A model generated the notes under the pieces. It searched no databases, had not been told where the DNA came from, and worked only from the letters and a program-made list of their open reading frames with translations. Of a stretch of 6,587 bases of DNA, positions 1 through 5,710 are shown piece by piece. The position numbers and the translations under genes were made by a program. Source of the stretch: an uncultured bacterium (GTDB lineage Bacteria; Planctomycetota; Planctomycetia; Pirellulales; UBA1268). Numbering within the stretch: position 1 is the stretch's first letter; every line of letters starts with the position of its first letter. Location of the stretch: contig CALGAS010000124.1 in the NCBI GenBank assembly GCA_937959175.1, forward strand, positions 1-6,587, in the 5' to 3' direction.

Positions 1-1396
1 TCGTCACGCCCTCGCCGGTCGGCGTGGCGATCGAAAATGACAGGTAGCCCTCGCCGCCGAGGCCGAGGCCGGCCACGCTGGGACCGTTCTTCACAAACAG
101 CGTCGTGTCGAGCAGCCGGCCCATCCGGGTCATCGCCCGGACGTCGTTGGAGTGGATGATCGCGGTATGCCGGAAGCCATGCTCGCTTTCGTGGGCTCGC
201 TGAATCGCCTCGTCGGCATCGCGGCACCGCACGAAGGGCAGGAAGGGCATCATCTGCTCGACCGCCACGAACGGGTTGTCGGCGTCGGTCTCGCCGAAGA
301 CGAGTTCCAGCCCGTCGCCGCCGGCCGCCCCGGCGGCCTCGGCCAGCCGTGAGGCATCCTGACCGAGCAGATCCTTGCAGGGCACCTGGTGGCGGTGCGA
401 TCCCTCGCCCGTCCAGACGATCGCCCGCTCGGTGAGCCGGTCGACCTGTCCGGTGGTCAGCCGGAGGGCCCCCGCCCGCTCCATCGCGGAGAGCATCGCC
501 TCGAACACGGCCTCGACGACAAACACCTGCTTTTCACCGATGCAGAGGAGATTGTTGTCGTAGGCGGCCCCCTGGATGATCGCCCGAGCCGCCCGCTCGA
601 GGTCGGCGGTCGCGTCGACCACCACCGGCGGGTTGCCCGGCCCGGCGACGATCGCCCGCTTGCTCGACTGGGGCGCCGCCCGGGCGACCGCCGGCCCGCC
701 GGTCACGCAGATCAGCTTCACGCCTCGATGCTGGAACAGTTCGGCGGCACTCTCGAGGGTCGGCTCGGCGACCAGCGAGATGAGGTTGTCGATTCCCAGG
801 TCGCGCTGGATCGCCGCGTTGAACCGCCGCACACCCTCGGCCGCCACCTTCCGGCCGCTGGGGTGCGGGTTGACGACCAGCGTGTTGCCCGCGGCGAGCA
901 TGTTGATCGCATTGCAGGCGATCGTGGGGAGCGAGTGGGTCACCGGCGTAATCGCGGCGATCACGCCGAACGGAGCGTGCTCGATCACCGCCAGGCCGTG
1001 GTCGCCGCTGAAGACCTGGCTCTCCATGAACTCGACGCCCGGTACCTTCTCGCCGAGCACCTTCAGCTTCTCGATCTTGTGGTCGAGCCGGCCGATTCCC
1101 GTCTCGGCAAACTCCATCCCGCCGAGTTCCTCGGCATCCTCGATCGCGATCCGCCGAATGTGGGCGATCGCCCGGCGGCGGCCCTCCATGCCGAGCGACT
1201 CGAGCTGCTCGAAGGCCGCCTGGGCCGCCCTGACCGCCTCGTCGACCGAGCCGAAAAGCCCGTGGTCATTGGCGGGGCCCGGCTGGCTGGCCGGGCGGGC
1301 CGCCGCGGGGCGCGGCGATGACGGCTGGCCTGTGGTGATCTCGGCGATCACCTGGCGGACGAGGACGGCGATTTCGGGGGCGGTGGGTGTGGTCAT
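1..1396 (-). CDS. CoA-acylating aldehyde dehydrogenase (PduP/EutE-like), BMC cargo; C-terminus cut by window edge
   Basis: Oxidises an aldehyde to acyl-CoA with NAD+ inside the microcompartment lumen; in PVM-type loci the substrate would be L-lactaldehyde (inferred). I translated the minus strand from ATG at 1396: 465 residues are open to the window edge, and by family length only some 20-30 residues are missing. Residues 7-21 (PEIAVLVRQVIAEIT) form an amphipathic helix, followed by a Pro/Ala/Ser linker to about residue 43, which is the layout of a BMC encapsulation peptide. The dehydrogenase core follows. The catalytic Cys is C285 in YDNNLLCIGEKQ, matching the DNN-x-x-C-x-x-E-K signature of CoA-acylating BMC aldehyde dehydrogenases. 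VTGG (231-234) and the near-terminal IATPTGEGVT are also typical. No Shine-Dalgarno is visible before the ATG. It lies 285 nt beyond the BMC-P stop. The family is certain; the substrate is not. Confidence 0.95.
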   Translation of the reverse strand, partial: MTTPTAPEIAVLVRQVIAEITTGQPSSPRPAAARPASQPGPANDHGLFGSVDEAVRAAQAAFEQLESLGMEGRRRAIAHIRRIAIEDAEELGGMEFAETGIGRLDHKIEKLKVLGEKVPGVEFMESQVFSGDHGLAVIEHAPFGVIAAITPVTHSLPTIACNAINMLAAGNTLVVNPHPSGRKVAAEGVRRFNAAIQRDLGIDNLISLVAEPTLESAAELFQHRGVKLICVTGGPAVARAAPQSSKRAIVAGPGNPPVVVDATADLERAARAIIQGAAYDNNLLCIGEKQVFVVEAVFEAMLSAMERAGALRLTTGQVDRLTERAIVWTGEGSHRHQVPCKDLLGQDASRLAEAAGAAGGDGLELVFGETDADNPFVAVEQMMPFLPFVRCRDADEAIQRAHESEHGFRHTAIIHSNDVRAMTRMGRLLDTTLFVKNGPSVAGLGLGGEGYLSFSIATPTGEGVT

Positions 1397-1436
1397 GGTC
1401 GTGGGTGCCTGGTGTGAAAATCGACTCTGGTTTCGA

Positions 1437-1499
1437 TGTGCCGCCGGAGCGGCTTCAGGTGTGCCGCCGGGACGGCTTCAGGTGCGCCGCCGGGACGGC
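1437..1499. repeat. Tandem repeat, 23-bp unit, about 2.7 copies
   Basis: Three consecutive units start at 1437, 1460 and 1483. The first two are full length and share the core GCCGCCGG followed by CGGCTTCAGG; the third diverges after 17 bases. Each unit contains a GCCG...CGGC inverted pair able to form a small hairpin. The array lies 38-100 nt upstream of the aldehyde dehydrogenase start, so it would sit in that gene's leader. There are no spacers, so it is not a CRISPR array. Function unknown. Confidence 0.8.
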
Positions 1500-1515
1500 A
1501 AACGTCTCCTCGCAG

Positions 1516-1569
1516 GGAGATTTCGCTCGGCCCTGATTGCCGCTGCCACCCGCTGAGGGCGAAATCTCC
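1516..1569. repeat. 11-bp perfect inverted repeat with 32-nt loop in the BMC-P/ALDH gap
   Basis: GGAGATTTCGC at 1516-1526 is the exact reverse complement of GCGAAATCTCC at 1559-1569. An alternative inner pairing, GCCCT (1530-1534) with AGGGC (1556-1560), could extend or compete with the stem. A further short palindrome, GCTCG-T-CGAGC, lies at 1573-1583. There is no T-tract on either side, so it is not a classical intrinsic terminator. It could be an mRNA processing or stabilising hairpin, an operator, or the remains of a small mobile repeat. Confidence 0.7.
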
Positions 1570-1622
1570 AATGCTCGTCGAGCGTTCGCCGCTCCCGGCT
1601 TCCGTCGTCGTGCTGAAGACGG

Positions 1623-1654
1623 TTGGGAGGACTCGATTGGGAGGACTCGATTGG
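1623..1654. repeat. Short tandem repeat, 14-bp unit, about 2.3 copies
   Basis: TTGGGAGGACTCGA occurs at 1623-1636 and again identically at 1637-1650, followed by a partial third copy (TTGG). It lies in the non-coding gap just after the BMC-P gene on the minus strand. It looks like a recent slippage duplication; no role can be assigned. Confidence 0.75.
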
Positions 1655-1681
1655 ATGGCGGGGAAATGCTCGGGCGGGTTG

Positions 1682-1990
1682 TCAGCTCCTTTTGAAAACG
1701 TCTTGGCCGTCGATGCGAACGGTGTCCACCAGGCCGATCACGACGGCGTCGATCGGCAGGGTTTTAGTCTCGGGCGTGAGCCGGGCGCTCGAGCCCTGCG
1801 TGATCAGTACGAGCTGCCCTTCGCCGGCGCCGAGGGTATCGACGGCGATGAAGGTCCGGCCGGTCGGCACGAGGCTTGAGCGGGTTTTGTCATCGAGCCG
1901 GTAGGGCTCCACGATGAGCAACTTGTGGCCCGTCATCGTGGCGGCCTTCTGTGTCGCCACCACCGAGCCTGTCACCTGGGCGATGAACAT
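1682..1990 (-). CDS. BMC-P (EutN/CcmL family) pentameric vertex shell protein
   Basis: A 102-residue protein of usual family length. It should assemble as a pentamer that caps the vertices of the polyhedral shell. It starts MFIAQVTGSVVATQKA, followed by the core strands KLLIVEPY (23-30). The family hallmarks are AVDTLGAGEGQLVLITQGSSAR in the middle and DAVVIGLVDTV near the C-terminus. The ATG at 1990 overlaps the kinase stop by one base (TGATG), suggesting translational coupling; AGGA about 10 nt upstream could also serve. PVM-type loci usually carry several BMC-P paralogues, so others probably lie beyond the left edge (inference). No signal peptide or odd extension is seen. Confidence 0.96.
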   Translation of the reverse strand: MFIAQVTGSVVATQKAATMTGHKLLIVEPYRLDDKTRSSLVPTGRTFIAVDTLGAGEGQLVLITQGSSARLTPETKTLPIDAVVIGLVDTVRIDGQDVFKRS

Positions 1991-3243
1991 CAGCCACCGA
2001 TCCTTTCTGGGGCACTTTCCTCTTGCCAGTTCGTCGAGACGAGCAGGTCGCGGGCCTGGCGGGCGACGACCAGTTCTTCGTTGGTCGGAATGACCCAGAT
2101 GGCCGTCGCAGAGCCGGCGGCGCTGATCGGCCGCTCACCGTCGCCGCTCGCCGCGTTGGCGGCCTCGTTAATCGTGATGCCGAGGTCGCCGAGCCCGGCG
2201 AGCACCGCCGCCCGCGTGGCGGGGGAGTTTTCACCGATGCCCCCGGCAAACCCGATCGCATCGAGCCCGCCGAGTTCGACGAGCCCCGCGCCGAGCCAGT
2301 GGCGAATCGCGGCGACGTAGACAGCGATGGCAGTCTCCGCCGGCTTGCTGCCGGCAGCCACCGCTGCCTCGAGGTCCCGCATGTCGCCGGAGGTACCCGA
2401 CATGCCGGCCAGGCCGGCGTGCGACGAGAGTTCGGCGAGCAGGTCTTCCAGCGGCCGGCCTGTCGCCTTGGCCACGTGGAGCACCGCGAAGGGGTCGAGA
2501 TCCCCGGCCCGATTGTTCTGGGGCAGGCCTGACTGGGGGCTCATGCCCATCGAGGTGCCCACGCTCCGGCCGTCGCGAAGCCAGCAGACGCTGCTCGAGC
2601 CGCCGAGGTGGCAGGAGATCGCCCGCAGCGGCCGGTCCGGCTTGGCCGGCACGAGCGCCCGCAGCCGCTCGGCCACGAACCGGTGGCTCGCCCCATGAAA
2701 ACCCCACCGCCGGACGAGGTGCCGCTCGGCCCACTCCGTTGGCACCGCGTAGAGGGCGTTGCGATCGGGAATCGTGGCATGAAAGCCGGTCTCGAAGGCC
2801 GCCACCAGGGGCACGCTCGGGAGGTGCTCGGCAAGCTGCCGCATCGCCCGCACATAAGGCGGATTGTGCGCGGGGGCCACGTCGGCCATCTCCTCCATGG
2901 CAGCCAAGACCTCCGGTGTGACTCGCGTCACACCCCCCGCCCGACCACCATGGACCGCCTTGAACCCGACGGCCGCGACCTCCGTGACGCTCCCCAGCGG
3001 GCCCCCGTCACCGGTGAGCTGCTCCAGGGCCGCCTCGAGCGCGACGGCATGGTCGGGCACTGGCCGCACCGCCTCGAAGGAGCCCTTTCCCGCCGTCCCG
3101 TAGACCCGACTTTCAGCCGCCCCGATCCGCTCGACCCCGCCTCGCGCAAGCTCCACGCCCTCCTCGTCGCCTGCCGTGTTCGGCAGGTCGAAGAGGCGGT
3201 ACTTGAAGCTCGTAGAGCCGAGGTTGGCGACCAGGATTTTCAT
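1990..3243 (-). CDS. ackA: Acetate/propionate-kinase family acyl kinase of the BMC operon (probable lactyl-phosphate or acetate kinase)
   Basis: Transfers phosphate from an acyl-phosphate to ADP, giving the carboxylic acid and ATP downstream of PduL. From ATG 3243 the protein is 417 residues and begins MKILVANLGSTSFKYR, the ASKHA phosphate-1 motif expected at the N-terminus. An upstream in-frame start at 3285 would add 14 residues, but these are translated from a REP-like repeat (3256-3281) and are rejected. Other visible motifs are AVHGG (96-100), PAHNPP (124-129), FETGFH (150-155), GFHGASH (181-187), CHLGGSSS (211-218), NNRAGDLDP (243-251) and GGIGENS (334-340). Against Methanosarcina thermophila AckA, from memory, Arg91 appears as K95, Asp148 as E151 and acyl-pocket Leu122 as A125. 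H183, R245 and E338 are kept. A substrate larger than acetyl-phosphate is plausible. Confidence 0.93.
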   Translation of the reverse strand: MKILVANLGSTSFKYRLFDLPNTAGDEEGVELARGGVERIGAAESRVYGTAGKGSFEAVRPVPDHAVALEAALEQLTGDGGPLGSVTEVAAVGFKAVHGGRAGGVTRVTPEVLAAMEEMADVAPAHNPPYVRAMRQLAEHLPSVPLVAAFETGFHATIPDRNALYAVPTEWAERHLVRRWGFHGASHRFVAERLRALVPAKPDRPLRAISCHLGGSSSVCWLRDGRSVGTSMGMSPQSGLPQNNRAGDLDPFAVLHVAKATGRPLEDLLAELSSHAGLAGMSGTSGDMRDLEAAVAAGSKPAETAIAVYVAAIRHWLGAGLVELGGLDAIGFAGGIGENSPATRAAVLAGLGDLGITINEAANAASGDGERPISAAGSATAIWVIPTNEELVVARQARDLLVSTNWQEESAPERIGG

Positions 3244-3255
3244 GACGATCTCAAC

Positions 3256-3371
3256 GAAAAAGGGGACATCCCCCTTTTCTCGCACAAGTGGTGTTCCGGT
3301 TCCTGCATGGGTTGGCCGGTCAACGCCGGACCTTCTTTGCTGACTGAGAAAAGGAGAATGTCCCCTTTTTC
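3256..3371. repeat. Paired inverted REP/BIME-like element between BMC-H and kinase genes
   Basis: Two 26-nt copies lie in opposite orientation: 3256-3281 and 3346-3371. The second matches the reverse complement of the first at 24 of 26 positions. The core AAAAAGGGGACAT is perfect in both. Each copy is itself a hairpin (AAAAGGGG paired with CCCCTTTT in copy one; one mismatch in copy two). The 64-nt centre contains a near-palindrome, GTTGGCCGGTCAAC (3311-3324). This is the architecture of a bacterial interspersed mosaic element: two inverted REPs around a spacer. Such elements are associated with IS200-like RAYT transposases; none is present here. Copy one ends 12 nt before the kinase start codon. 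Confidence 0.8.
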
Positions 3372-3392
3372 CAGGGTGGCTCGGCGGACCGA

Positions 3393-3662
3393 TTAGCTGA
3401 AAAACGCGGTCACGAGGCTGTCGGCGGGCCGTGGAATCACGTGGCTGGCCACGAGTTCCCCCGACTGCTGGGCCGCGTTAGCGCCCGCCTCGACAGCCGC
3501 CCGCACGCTGCCGACATCGCCCTGCACCACCGTCGCCACCAGGGCGTTGCCGATGCTGATCCGCTTGATGATTTTCACGTTGGCCGCCTTGGCCATCGCG
3601 TCGGCGGCCTCGACGAGGCCGACGAGCCCCTTGGTCTCCAAAAGTCCGATTGCTGTGTTCAT
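3393..3662 (-). CDS. BMC-H hexameric shell protein with atypical pore motif (paralogue 2)
   Basis: An 89-residue single BMC domain of the PduA/EutM type, forming hexagonal tiles of the shell facets. It starts MNTAIGLLETKGLVGLVEAA. The interface lysine region reads DAMAKAANV (K25), and the conserved HVIPRP arginine is R78. The pore loop reads SIGNALVATVVQGDV: the usual Gly-Ser-Gly is replaced by G38-N39-A40. The start at 3662 is supported by AGGA (3669-3672) six bases upstream. It follows its paralogue by 60 nt, a gap with an A/T-rich stretch but no clear terminator. After its stop the operon continues through the REP-like pair to the kinase. Together with the neighbouring BMC-H it is expected to build most of the facet surface. 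Confidence 0.97.
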   Translation of the reverse strand: MNTAIGLLETKGLVGLVEAADAMAKAANVKIIKRISIGNALVATVVQGDVGSVRAAVEAGANAAQQSGELVASHVIPRPADSLVTAFFS

Positions 3663-3668
3663 CGCTGG

Positions 3669-3677
3669 TCCTGTCTG
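3669..3677 (-). promoter_or_regulatory. Shine-Dalgarno region of BMC-H paralogue 2 (shared 9-mer)
   Basis: On the minus strand CAGACAGGA lies six bases before ATG 3662. The same nine bases occur at 4020-4028 before the other BMC-H gene. AGGA is a plausible anti-Shine-Dalgarno match, and few other genes in this window have one as well placed. Confidence 0.6.
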
Positions 3678-3722
3678 AAAAGGGAAACTGAGAAAATGAT
3701 TGATGTTCGAGCCGGATCCGAA

Positions 3723-4007
3723 CTACTCGGCGGCCGGCAACACGACACCGATGTCCTCGTGCGGACGGGCGATGACCTGCACGCCCACCACGTCGCCGAT
3801 CCGGCCGGCTGCCGCCGCTCCGGCATCGGTCGCGGCCTTCACCGCCGCCACGTCGCCCGAGACGAACGCCGTCACGAGTCCGCTGCCGATCTTGTCCCAT
3901 CCCATGAAGGTGACGTTGGCCGCCTTCATCATCGCGTCCACCGCCTCAACGAGGGTGGTGAACCCCTTGACCTCGATCATGCCGAGGGCTTCGACGTTCT
4001 TCGCCAT
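3723..4007 (-). CDS. BMC-H hexameric shell protein with canonical GSG pore (paralogue 1)
   Basis: From ATG 4007 this is a 94-residue complete BMC domain: MAKNVEALGMIEVKGF, DAMMKAANV (K28), the canonical pore loop DKIGSGLVTAFVSGDV (G41-S42-G43), and VQVIARPHEDI (R81). It is very close to PduA/EutM-type hexamers and should form facets with a small hydrophilic pore. The frame stays open to an earlier ATG at 4139 that overlaps the pduL stop as TGATG and has GAGG eight bases upstream. That start would add 44 residues with 13 Arg/Lys and no Asp/Glu. I chose 4007 because the domain is complete there, the extension has lower GC at third codon positions (about 79% against about 90%), and the 9-mer CAGACAGGA precedes it. 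The longer form cannot be excluded. Confidence 0.95.
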   Translation of the reverse strand: MAKNVEALGMIEVKGFTTLVEAVDAMMKAANVTFMGWDKIGSGLVTAFVSGDVAAVKAATDAGAAAAGRIGDVVGVQVIARPHEDIGVVLPAAE

Positions 4008-4019
4008 CTGTTGCACCGT

Positions 4020-4028
4020 TCCTGTCTG
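4020..4028 (-). promoter_or_regulatory. Shared 9-mer with possible Shine-Dalgarno upstream of BMC-H paralogue 1
   Basis: CAGACAGGA on the minus strand, identical to the element before the second BMC-H gene. Here the AGGA is 12 bases from ATG 4007, longer than ideal, so it supports this start only moderately. Confidence 0.35.
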
Positions 4029-4138
4029 CTTCGATCCACGCATCCCGCGGGGCCGCTGCCCCGCCGACCGCACCGGCACGCGCCGGTTTGACGGTCTTGT
4101 CTTGTTGTTCCTGGGGCGGCCTGCCGCCCGCTTGGCCA

Positions 4139-4843
4139 TCAGGTCTGCCTCACCAGTTCCACACGCTCCGCATGATCGAGATCGGCGGCGTTGCCCTCGT
4201 CGGTGTCGATGTGGACCTCGAGCTTGGCCGACGGATCCGCCCGCACCAGCAGGTCGCGAAAGACGGTGCCGCAGGAGCCTTTGATCACCAGGCTCATCCG
4301 GTCCCCGTTGCGGACGCCGAAGTGCTCGGCATCGGCGTGGCTCATGTGGACATGCCGCTCCGCCCGAATGACCCCCTCGGTGAGTTCCACTGCTCCAGCC
4401 GGCCCCACGAGCACGCAGCCGGGCGTCCCGCTGATCTTGCCGCTGGCCCGGACCGGCAGGTCGATTCCCAGCGAGATCCCATCAGTGAAAGCGAGCTCAA
4501 CCTGCGAGGCCTTCCGGGTGGGCCCGAGCACCCGCACCGTGGGGAGCATCTTCCGCTTGGGCCCCACCACCATCACCGTCTCCTCCGCTGCGTAGAAGCC
4601 GTCCTGGTAGAGCTCCTTCATGGGCGTCAGGGTGTGGCCGGGGCCGAACAGCTTCTCCACGTGCTCGTCGGTGAGATGGCAGTGGCGAGCCGAGATGCTG
4701 ACGACCAGCCTGGGCTCGGTGGCCGGCTCGGCAGCGGCCTGCGAGGGCGACGGGCTGGCGTTGCCGAGGACAATCTCCCGGACAATGCGCTCGACCGCCG
4801 CCTGGTCGAGCGAGTGGGCCGCGGTCAGGACGGAGGCGTTCAT
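4139..4843 (-). CDS. pduL: PduL-type phosphate propanoyltransferase (BMC phosphotransacylase)
   Basis: Converts acyl-CoA and phosphate to acyl-phosphate and CoA, recycling CoA for the dehydrogenase inside the shell. It has 234 residues. Residues 12-27 (LDQAAVERIVREIVLG) form an amphipathic helix followed by a Pro/Ala/Ser linker (29-44), as in encapsulated PduL proteins. The catalytic double beta-barrel follows. Metal and active-site candidates are H54 and H56 in ARHCHL, R104, E116, H164 and H166 in ERHVHMSH, and H211 in LEVHIDTDEGNA. These match the His/Glu zinc ligand pattern known for PduL (family knowledge). ATG 4843 overlaps the deoR stop as ATGA, with GGAG nine bases upstream, so it is probably translationally coupled. 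Its own stop overlaps a possible downstream start (TGATG at 4137-4141). It is unrelated in sequence to Pta. Confidence 0.96.
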   Translation of the reverse strand: MNASVLTAAHSLDQAAVERIVREIVLGNASPSPSQAAAEPATEPRLVVSISARHCHLTDEHVEKLFGPGHTLTPMKELYQDGFYAAEETVMVVGPKRKMLPTVRVLGPTRKASQVELAFTDGISLGIDLPVRASGKISGTPGCVLVGPAGAVELTEGVIRAERHVHMSHADAEHFGVRNGDRMSLVIKGSCGTVFRDLLVRADPSAKLEVHIDTDEGNAADLDHAERVELVRQT

Positions 4844-5649
4844 GCGGGCTGGCTCCGGCGGGTCGGCAGCGAAGGCGGCTCCTGCTCATCGACCGGCGTC
4901 ACCACGAGCCGGGGACCGGCCTTGACGATGCGGTCCTGCCAGTTGCGGGAGAGCGCCTCGTCGGAGACCACCAGATCGATCGCTTCCAGCGGTGAGACGA
5001 GCGTCAGGCTCTTGCGGCCAAACTTGGAACTGTCCGCAACCACGATCACGCGGCCGGCGGCCTTGAGCATCGCCTGCTCCGTCTCGGCCAGGAGCAGATG
5101 AGCGTTGAAGAGGCCCTCGGCATCGATGCCGGCGGCGGAGAGAACCGTCGTCGTGACATGCAACCGGCCGAGCAGCTCGTTGGCATACGGCCCCAGGCAG
5201 ACGCCGGTCCGCGGCGAGACGTAGCCGCCCAGGAGGACGAGGTCGGTTCGCGACTCCGAGGCGAAGAGATTGGCGACCGGCAGGCTGTTGGTGACCACCT
5301 GAAGCGAGCGGCCGACCAGGAGCCGAGCAACTTCATACGTGGTCGTCCCGCCGTCCAGCAGGACCGTTTCGCCGTCGGCGATCTCCTCGACAGCCCGGGC
5401 GGCGATTGCTCGCTTGGCGGCCCAGTTGGCCGGCTTTTGCTCGCCAAACTCGGCCCGCCGCGGCAGCCCTCCGGCGTAGAGCACGCCCCCATGGGTCCGC
5501 CGGGCCGCCCCTTGCTCCTCGAGGGCATCGAGATCGCGGCGTGCGGTCGACTCGGAAACCCCCATTTCCTGGGTGATTTCCTCGACGGTCGCGAACCCGC
5601 GAACGCGGATCATGTCGAGAAGTCGGCTGCGTCGTTCGTGATTCTGCAC
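4840..5649 (-). CDS. DeoR-family sugar-responsive transcriptional regulator
   Basis: Predicted to control this operon in response to a phosphorylated sugar or pathway intermediate; in PVM loci a fucose/rhamnose-derived effector is likely (inference). It has an N-terminal DeoR helix-turn-helix (ERRSRLLDMIRVRGFATVEE then MGVSESTARRDLDALEEQG). A sugar-isomerase-like effector domain follows, with LLDGGTTTYEVARLL, VVTNSLPVANLF, LGGYVSPRTG, AGIDAEGLFN...AETEQAML and VVADSSKFGRKSL, all standard for the family. The start is uncertain. GTG 5649 gives 269 residues, near the family norm, with AGGA only two bases upstream and GAGG eleven upstream. Alternatives are GTG 5670, ATG 5709 and GTG 5787 (315 residues). 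Codons between 5709 and 5670 are A/T-ending and look non-coding, so the longer forms are less likely. The stop overlaps pduL. Confidence 0.93.
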   Translation of the reverse strand: MQNHERRSRLLDMIRVRGFATVEEITQEMGVSESTARRDLDALEEQGAARRTHGGVLYAGGLPRRAEFGEQKPANWAAKRAIAARAVEEIADGETVLLDGGTTTYEVARLLVGRSLQVVTNSLPVANLFASESRTDLVLLGGYVSPRTGVCLGPYANELLGRLHVTTTVLSAAGIDAEGLFNAHLLLAETEQAMLKAAGRVIVVADSSKFGRKSLTLVSPLEAIDLVVSDEALSRNWQDRIVKAGPRLVVTPVDEQEPPSLPTRRSQPA

Positions 5650-5669
5650 GTTCCTGGTCGCCTCGTGCA

Positions 5670-5710
5670 CATGATTCTGACTAGTCGCGACTGAAATGCA
5701 AGCAATCATG
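5670..5710. promoter_or_regulatory. Candidate operator region upstream of deoR
   Basis: CATGATT (5670-5676) and AATCATG (5704-5710) are perfect inverted arms. Between them lie two overlapping perfect palindromes, GACTAGTC (5679-5686) and AGTCGCGACT (5683-5692). The stretch is less GC-rich than the genes around it and lies immediately upstream of the preferred deoR start. This fits an autoregulated DeoR operator and promoter, but no convincing -35/-10 pair was found. If the longer deoR start at 5709 is real, this region would be coding. Confidence 0.4.

Noticed and set aside
1437..1499. Short regular repeats considered as a CRISPR array
   Set aside because: The 23-bp units are directly adjacent with no spacers, and there are no cas genes in the window.
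389..1556. Long plus-strand open frames (389-1321, 576-1556) opposite the aldehyde dehydrogenase
   Set aside because: They are antisense shadows in GC-rich DNA. The minus frame encodes a complete recognisable dehydrogenase with its catalytic Cys motif, while the plus translations are Arg/Pro/Ser-rich with no family features.
2608..3396. 262-codon plus-strand open frame opposite the kinase
   Set aside because: Antisense to a well-supported kinase gene; its end crosses the REP-like repeats and its product shows no recognisable domain.
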